Assembly: GCA_002708005.1 (NCBI GenBank)
Contig: PAOJ01000067.1
Coordinates: forward strand, 19,895 to 26,392
DNA length: 6,498 nt
Direction: 5' to 3'
Source of the DNA: Verrucomicrobiales bacterium
GTDB taxonomy: Bacteria; Verrucomicrobiota; Verrucomicrobiia; Limisphaerales; UBA1096
Positions 1 through 4,365 of this stretch are shown here, piece by piece. The position numbers and the translations under genes were made by a program. How positions within the stretch are numbered: position 1 is the stretch's first letter; each line of letters opens with the position of its first letter. Under the pieces are notes generated by a model. It worked only from the letters and a program-made list of their open reading frames with translations, had not been told where the DNA came from and did no database searches.

Positions 1-495
1 GCACAGATTCTGAGGTGTGAGTATGTTCGTGTTTTTCTTCGAGTCCCAGGCAGCGATGAGGCGATTGGATTGGAGGCAAGCGTCGAAGCTCTTAAGCCGT
101 TGTCCGACGCTGCTGCAGAAAAGAACGTTATCATTGCTATAGAGCCTGGAGCATCACAGCTGAGCCAGCGCGGTGCATTTCTTGCAAAGGTCGCAAAAAA
201 ACTTAACCATCCAGCGTGCAAGCTAATGCCGGACTTCGGTAAATTGCGGAACAATGTTTATGATGGGACTTCGGCGATGATGCCCTACACAGCGGCGATC
301 TCCTGTAAAATGCACAGTTTTGATGATAATGGAAACCAACCGGATTTCGACTATCAACGCTTGATGAAGATTATTGATAAGGCTGGTTACCGAGGCATCC
401 TTGCAATTGAGTGGGAAGGGCAAAAATTAAAACCGATACCTGGGGTGAAGGCTTCTAAAAAGCTGATTGAGGCATCACTTAAATCTATCGCTTAA
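1..495 (+). CDS. Sugar phosphate isomerase/epimerase family TIM-barrel protein, 5'-truncated by the window edge
   Basis: The frame is open from base 1, so this is the C-terminal 164 residues of a protein usually about 270-300 residues long; the TTG at 70 is internal and need not be a start. The sequence matches the xylose isomerase-like (AP endonuclease 2 fold) family: strand-end acidic residues typical of the divalent metal site are Glu in AIEPG (142-144), Asp in MPDFGK (232-234), His in CKMHSFD (313-315) and Glu in AIEWEG (409-411). Their order E-D-H-E is that of the family's metal-binding face. Members isomerise or epimerise sugars, sugar acids or inositol derivatives; the substrate cannot be read from this part. 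No export signal can be judged because the N-terminus is missing; a cytosolic location is assumed. The stop at 493-495 lies 2 bases before the sulfatase start, so the two are probably co-transcribed and possibly translationally coupled. It could also be annotated as a hydroxypyruvate isomerase-like protein or simply a TIM barrel protein. Confidence 0.85.
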   Translation, partial: AQILRCEYVRVFLRVPGSDEAIGLEASVEALKPLSDAAAEKNVIIAIEPGASQLSQRGAFLAKVAKKLNHPACKLMPDFGKLRNNVYDGTSAMMPYTAAISCKMHSFDDNGNQPDFDYQRLMKIIDKAGYRGILAIEWEGQKLKPIPGVKASKKLIEASLKSIA

Positions 496-497
496 GC

Positions 498-1997
498 ATG
501 TTTCGGCTGATGCTTTTAAGCCTGTTTTGCGGCATTTCGTTGCTTGAGGCTAATCCCAATGTTGTCATAATTTATGTTGATGATATGGGGTATGGTGATG
601 CGTCCTGCCTAAACCCACAGTCCAAGTTTAAAACACCAAACATCGATCGATTGGCTAAAGAGGGGATGAGCTTTACTGACGGTCACAGCTCCGACACGGT
701 TTGTTCGCCGTCGAGGTACGGTCTATTGACTGGTCGTTACTCTTGGCGAACGAAGATGAAGCGCGGTGTAATGGGAGCAGAGGGAGAGTGTCTTATCGCC
801 GATGAGCGAATGACGCTGGCCTCATTTTTGCGCGACAACGGCTACACCACGGCGATGGTCGGTAAATGGCACCTCGGGATGGACTTTCCTGGGACCAAGG
901 GTAACCGAGATTGGTCGAAGCCTACAGTCGACATGCCCTTGGACAAAGGGTTTGAATACTTCTGGGGGCTTCCTGCCTCAATGAATTACGGGGTGCTAGC
1001 GTGGTTCGAAGGTCGTATGGCTAAAGTGCCGCCAACTCTATTTACTCGCAAGAAGTCAAATCATATCGCGAACGATGATTATCGAATAGCCCCCCCTTAT
1101 CAGGCAAAGCCTTTAAAGCCAAACGACCTTGAGGTTGCGAGTGATTTTATAGATATCGAATGCCTCGATCGATTTACAGAACAGGCGATTAAGTGGCTTG
1201 ATGGACAAGCTTCTGCTTCCCGAAACGGTAAGCCGTTCATGTTGTACCTCTCCTATACTTCACCCCACAAACCAGTGATTCCGTTAAAGCGATTTAGGGG
1301 TAAGGGAGGTGCCGGGGCATACGGTGATTTTATGATGGAGACTGACTGGCATGTGGGGAGGGTACTCGATTGTATCGACAAAAATAAATTGACTGACAAT
1401 ACAGTAGTTGTCTTCACGAGTGACAATGGCCCCGAGTCTACTTGGCGTAGACGCATTGAGGAATATAACCATCACAGCAATGGTATCTACCGTGAGGGTA
1501 AACGCTCAATTTACGAGGGAGGTCATAGGGTCCCGTTTCTTATTCGTTGGCCTAATAATGTTAAGGCTAGTAGTAAGTGGGATTCGCCAGTTTGCCAGAC
1601 CGACTTTCTAGCTACCTTTGCTGATATTTTGGGTAAAAAACTTCCTGAGAATGCAGGCGAAGACAGTGTTAGTTTTTATAAGGCTTTGATCGGTCAGGAT
1701 GCTCCACAGCGATTCGCAATGATTCATCATAGTATGCGGGGTCGATATGCAGTGCGTGAAGGTAAATGGAAGTTGATCATGGAGAGTGGGAGTAAAGATT
1801 CTAAAAGGGAGTTGTATGATCTTTCAGTTGACCCTGGAGAGTTAAGTAATCTTATCGTTAAGTATCCGGATGTAGCTGAGCGTTTGAAAAAAAGTATCAC
1901 AGAGATTATCCAAAATGGGCGGACCACTCCCGGTCGTGCTCAAAAAAACGACACTAAATTTTGGAGTGATCTCCATTGGATGAGTGATCCAGACTAA
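498..1997 (+). CDS. Secreted arylsulfatase-type sulfatase (formylglycine-dependent, alkaline phosphatase superfamily)
   Basis: A 499-residue sulfatase that hydrolyses sulfate esters, probably on a sulfated polysaccharide or oligosaccharide. It is full length for bacterial S1-family sulfatases (about 450-550). A short signal peptide is visible (MFR, then hydrophobic residues 4-17, likely cleavage after Ala18), so it is probably periplasmic or secreted. Active-site residues seen: Asp28-Asp29 in YVDDMGYGD; the C-x-P-S-R signature Cys69-Ser-Pro-Ser-Arg73 (Cys codon 702-704), which is matured to formylglycine; Lys123 and His125 in GKWHLG; His257 in SPHKP; Asp309-Asn310 in TSDNGPE; Lys335 in EGKRSIYEGG. 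All ligands expected from human arylsulfatase A are present, so it should be active. The C-terminal subdomain has the usual W-K-L and DPGE..NL motifs. The maturase (FGE or anSME) is not in the window. The ATG at 498 is chosen because it begins the signal peptide and follows the isomerase stop directly; no clear Shine-Dalgarno is present. Exact substrate and sulfatase subfamily are unresolved. Confidence 0.96.
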   Translation: MFRLMLLSLFCGISLLEANPNVVIIYVDDMGYGDASCLNPQSKFKTPNIDRLAKEGMSFTDGHSSDTVCSPSRYGLLTGRYSWRTKMKRGVMGAEGECLIADERMTLASFLRDNGYTTAMVGKWHLGMDFPGTKGNRDWSKPTVDMPLDKGFEYFWGLPASMNYGVLAWFEGRMAKVPPTLFTRKKSNHIANDDYRIAPPYQAKPLKPNDLEVASDFIDIECLDRFTEQAIKWLDGQASASRNGKPFMLYLSYTSPHKPVIPLKRFRGKGGAGAYGDFMMETDWHVGRVLDCIDKNKLTDNTVVVFTSDNGPESTWRRRIEEYNHHSNGIYREGKRSIYEGGHRVPFLIRWPNNVKASSKWDSPVCQTDFLATFADILGKKLPENAGEDSVSFYKALIGQDAPQRFAMIHHSMRGRYAVREGKWKLIMESGSKDSKRELYDLSVDPGELSNLIVKYPDVAERLKKSITEIIQNGRTTPGRAQKNDTKFWSDLHWMSDPD

Positions 1998-2003
1998 TTT
2001 AGA

Positions 2004-2327
2004 TCAATCAATAAAAGTACAGATATATTCGCAGATGCCTTCCTTAATTTCTATATCGAAGCTGCTTTTGGGTTGTACGTCGAAGCTTTGGCCGGCGCTG
2101 TAGTCGGTATTATTTGAGTCTCCCTGCACTTTGACAGTGCAATTTCCTGCAATGATTTCCATATGCTCGGCTTTGTCGGTGCTAAAATGAAATTTACCAG
2201 GGTAAATCATTCCAAGTGTTTTTTCATTTCCGTCTTCAAGGATGATGGTGTGACTAACAACTTTTCCATCAAAATAAACATTGGCCTTGGCTACTGCAGT
2301 TACATTTTTAAATTCTTTGTTTTTCAT
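2004..2327 (-). CDS. ppnP: Pyrimidine/purine nucleoside phosphorylase PpnP (YaiE/DUF1255 family)
   Basis: A 107-residue single-domain cupin-like protein. PpnP of Escherichia coli (94 residues) cleaves a wide range of nucleosides with phosphate to free base and ribose 1-phosphate, in the cytosol. Recognisable family segments are ANVYFDGKVVS (residues 15-25), KTLGMIYPGKFHFST (36-50), the E-M-x-I-I-x-G strand (55-61), YSAGQSFDVQPKSSFDI (76-92) and the terminal EYICTF (100-105). These match the E. coli pattern of NxYFxGKV, GVMxxGEYTFST, EEMTVISG, YxAGSxFxVPxxSxF and SYLCRY. It is slightly longer than the E. coli protein, mainly through about 10 N-terminal residues and a small insertion around residues 69-75 (GDSNNTD). 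There is no signal peptide. The ATG at 2325-2327 has no Shine-Dalgarno; upstream is an A-rich stretch and a TTGACA box. The gene converges on the sulfatase with 6 bases between stops and diverges from the propeller gene, so it is probably a monocistronic housekeeping insert. Assignment is by remembered family pattern; a generic cupin is the alternative. Confidence 0.88.
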   Translation of the reverse strand: MKNKEFKNVTAVAKANVYFDGKVVSHTIILEDGNEKTLGMIYPGKFHFSTDKAEHMEIIAGNCTVKVQGDSNNTDYSAGQSFDVQPKSSFDIEIKEGICEYICTFID

Positions 2328-2335
2328 GGCTGGGG

Positions 2336-2359
2336 AATTTTTTAGATAAGCGCATCGAT
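2336..2359 (-). promoter_or_regulatory. Candidate promoter of ppnP
   Basis: On the minus strand a perfect TTGACA box (plus-strand TGTCAA at 2359-2364) lies about 32 bases upstream of the ppnP start. With a 17-base spacer the -10 position is 2336-2341 (AAAATT on the minus strand), only 3 of 6 matches to TATAAT. The -35 is convincing by sequence, the -10 is not; the region between is A/T-rich. Transcription would begin close to the ATG, giving a very short leader. Inference only. Confidence 0.25.
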
Positions 2360-2426
2360 GTCAACGGTTAAGTTACGGATTGACGTGCTGAGGTGGGAGG
2401 TTTTTTATTCAGCAATCACATCGATG
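2353..2426. repeat. Pair of CATCGATG palindromes flanking the divergent promoter region
   Basis: The perfect 8-base palindrome CATCGATG occurs at 2353-2360 and again at 2419-2426, start to start 66 bases. Each copy contains an in-frame ATG of the downstream gene (2358 and 2424). I noticed no other copy in the window. The copies bracket both candidate promoters (2336-2364 minus, 2380-2408 plus). They could be a two-site operator, or an accident of similar start-codon contexts; the sequence alone does not decide. Confidence 0.35.
2380..2408 (+). promoter_or_regulatory. Candidate promoter of the propeller gene at 2424
   Basis: TTGACG (2380-2385, 5 of 6 matches to the sigma-70 -35 box), a 17-base spacer, then TTTTAT (2403-2408, 4 of 6 matches to TATAAT). 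Predicted initiation would fall around 2414-2416, giving a leader of only about 10 bases before the ATG at 2424. This fits the absence of a correctly spaced Shine-Dalgarno (the purine run GAGGTGGGAGG at 2390-2400 is 23 bases from that ATG). If real, it rules out the upstream ATG at 2358 as the main start. Confidence 0.35.
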
Positions 2427-4316
2427 AAACAATGTTTTTTGATTACTGCAATTGCAACTGCAATTCAATCAGGAGCTGCTTATGAACAAGAACTGTTTAA
2501 CACGCAAGAGTTGTCTTCTCCGTTTTTGAATTCAAACCAAGCACTTGATAAAATTACAGTGCCAAAAGGTTTCAAGGTTCAACTAAGTGCTGCAGAGCCT
2601 TCAGTGCAGCAGCCGATCGCGATGGCTTGGGATAGTCGAGGTCGTTTGTGGGTTGCCGAGTGTTATACATATGCGAATTCTCTTTTAAGATTTGATATGA
2701 GAATGAAGGATCGTATTTTGATTTTCGAAGACACAAATCACGACGGCATCTTTGATAAGAGAAAGGTGTTTTGGGATAAGGGTACTCGTATTGCAGGCAT
2801 TGAGATCGGCTTTGGCGGGGTTTGGGTTGCCGCGGCGCCAAATATTTTATTTCTACCAGATCTTAACGGAGATGATCTGCCGGATGGGCAGCCGGAGATT
2901 ATCCTGAACGGTTTCGAGAGTGACCGTATACGACATAATATTGTTAATGGTCTGCGTTGGGGTCCCGACGGATGGCTCTATGGAAGACACGGAATATTAG
3001 CTACGTCAAATATTGGTAGCCCTAATGCATCTAAAGAGGAAAGGGTTAAAATGAACTGTGGAATCTTTCGTTATCATCCTGTCAAGAAGACCTTTGAAGT
3101 AGTGGCTGAAGGGACGACAAATCCCTGGGGGCACGACTGGGATGAACACGGCCAGTTATTTTTTATCAACACTGTAATTGGTCATCTCTGGCACGTGATT
3201 CCAGGTGCGCGTTATAAACGGATGTATGGCAATCATTTCGATAAACATCTTTATGAACTAATCCCTCAGACTGCGGACCATTATCACTGGGATGTTGGTA
3301 ATGAACAATGGTCTGATCTTAAAAAAGATGGAATGACTTCAGCTACTGATGCTGCTGGTGGAGGCCATGCACATAGCGGTATGATGATTTACACAGGAAA
3401 TAACTGGCCGAAAGAGTACCGTGGTAATGTGTTTACTTTGAACTTACACGGGCGTCGAATTAATCAGGATAAATTGCTACGTTCAAATGCAGGGTATGTT
3501 GGTAAACATTCTGACGATTTTATGTTTACGGATGATGTTTGGTTTCGTGGAATAGAATTGAGTTGTGGTCCCGATGGTGGAGTTTATGTGCTCGATTGGT
3601 CGGATATTGGGGAGTGCCATGAAAGTGATGGAGTTCATCGAACAAGTGGTCGGATTTTTAAAATTTCATACGGAAAAACTAAAATGCTACTTAAGCCTCT
3701 TAATGAATTAAGTTCCATGGAATTGGTAAATATGCAATCTCACCCGAACGAGTGGCAATCAAGAATAGCGCGCAGATTGTTGCAGGAACGAGCGGTAAAA
3801 AGGGAAGACCTTTCTCAAGCACAAAAGTCCTTGAGGCTACTTTATGAAAAATCTGAATCTGTACAGCACCGATTGCGTGCTATGTGGGCTTTAAATTCTA
3901 TAAACGAGGTGGATCAGTCTTGGTTGTTAGAGCAGTTGAATGAAAAAAATGAGCATATTCGCGTTTGGGCGATCAAGCTTCTTACAGATAATGGAAAGGT
4001 TTCAGATAAGGTCTTGGAGCAATTTGAGTCTTTAGCTGAGACTGAACCTTCAGGACTGGTTCAGCTTCATTTAGCTTCTGTTCTTCGTCTGCTTCCTTTT
4101 TCTAAGCGCTGGGATCTCGCAGGGGTGCTTGCGTCCAAAGATACATTTGCTAATGATCCTGTATTACCTTTAATGATCTGGTATGGCATTAGTCCAGTAG
4201 TTGGCGAAGATCGATCCGGTGCCATTCAGTTTATCTCGAAATGTAAGATTCCAAAGCTTCGAACCTTTACCGCCCGTCGTTTGGCTAGCAGTACCGGAAC
4301 GAATGAAGAGAAATAA
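2424..4316 (+). CDS. Exported PVC-type beta-propeller dehydrogenase-like protein with HEAT-like repeats, no cytochrome domain
   Basis: A 630-residue protein of the 'putative membrane-bound dehydrogenase' family (TIGR02604-like). From the ATG at 2424 it begins with a good signal peptide (MKQCFL, hydrophobic to Ile14, cleavage near SGAA/YEQ, residue 19); starting at the upstream ATG at 2358 would bury this behind 22 residues, so 2424 is preferred. Residues about 48-415 form the propeller: entry motif PKGFKVQLSAAEP, then AMAWDSRGRLWVAE, two calcium-loop-like segments DTNHDGIFD (103-111) and DLNGDDLPD (146-154), NPWGHDWDEHGQLFF (233-247), GGGHAHSG (312-319) and GVYVLDWSD near 387-395. Residues about 433-625 carry HEAT-like helical repeats (WQSRIARRLL, HRLRAMWALNSI, HIRVWAIKLLTDNG). 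Many relatives run to about 1000 residues with a C-terminal CxxCH haem domain; none is present here, and a terminator follows at once, so the protein truly ends. Family fold resembles soluble PQQ glucose dehydrogenase, but substrate and cofactor are unproven. Probably periplasmic and monocistronic. Confidence 0.88.
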   Translation: MKQCFLITAIATAIQSGAAYEQELFNTQELSSPFLNSNQALDKITVPKGFKVQLSAAEPSVQQPIAMAWDSRGRLWVAECYTYANSLLRFDMRMKDRILIFEDTNHDGIFDKRKVFWDKGTRIAGIEIGFGGVWVAAAPNILFLPDLNGDDLPDGQPEIILNGFESDRIRHNIVNGLRWGPDGWLYGRHGILATSNIGSPNASKEERVKMNCGIFRYHPVKKTFEVVAEGTTNPWGHDWDEHGQLFFINTVIGHLWHVIPGARYKRMYGNHFDKHLYELIPQTADHYHWDVGNEQWSDLKKDGMTSATDAAGGGHAHSGMMIYTGNNWPKEYRGNVFTLNLHGRRINQDKLLRSNAGYVGKHSDDFMFTDDVWFRGIELSCGPDGGVYVLDWSDIGECHESDGVHRTSGRIFKISYGKTKMLLKPLNELSSMELVNMQSHPNEWQSRIARRLLQERAVKREDLSQAQKSLRLLYEKSESVQHRLRAMWALNSINEVDQSWLLEQLNEKNEHIRVWAIKLLTDNGKVSDKVLEQFESLAETEPSGLVQLHLASVLRLLPFSKRWDLAGVLASKDTFANDPVLPLMIWYGISPVVGEDRSGAIQFISKCKIPKLRTFTARRLASSTGTNEEK

Positions 4317-4343
4317 AAAACGCCGTAATTAAACGGCGTTTTT
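4316..4343. terminator. Bidirectional intrinsic terminator between convergent propeller genes
   Basis: Perfect inverted repeat: ACGCCGT-type arm 4316-4326 pairs with 4333-4343 around a 6-base loop (AATTAA, 4327-4332). The 6-bp GC-rich core CGCCGT/ACGGCG is extended by five A:T pairs. On the plus strand the hairpin ends in TTTTT; on the minus strand it ends in TTTTTT, so it can terminate both genes. The left arm begins at the last base of the plus-strand stop codon (4314-4316), and the arm ends 22 bases past the minus-strand stop at 4366. Confidence 0.92.
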
Positions 4344-4365
4344 GAATTTAAAATAATATTTCGAG

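Noticed and set aside
70..72. TTG as a start codon for the first gene
   Set aside because: The frame is open to base 1 and the residues before it continue the barrel (CEYVRVFLRVPGS), so the gene is simply cut by the window edge.
1253..1475. Two overlapping minus-strand open frames inside the sulfatase
   Set aside because: They are shadows of the sulfatase, whose catalytic motifs continue through this interval in the plus frame.
1977..1991. Hairpin TGGAT-GAGTG-ATCCA at the end of the sulfatase
   Set aside because: It has only five base pairs, lies inside the coding sequence and has no following T-run, so it is not called as a terminator.
2163..2345. 60-codon plus-strand open frame across ppnP
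   Set aside because: It is antisense to a gene with clear family motifs, and the translation resembles nothing known.
2358..2423. 22-codon N-terminal extension of the propeller gene
   Set aside because: It would hide the signal peptide behind charged residues and begin upstream of the best promoter candidate. It is kept only as an alternative start.
2446..2470. Repeated ACTGCAATT units and the palindrome TGCAATTGCA
   Set aside because: They lie in the hydrophobic core of the signal peptide and follow from repeated Ile-Thr-Ala codons (ITAIATAI), so coding sequence explains them.
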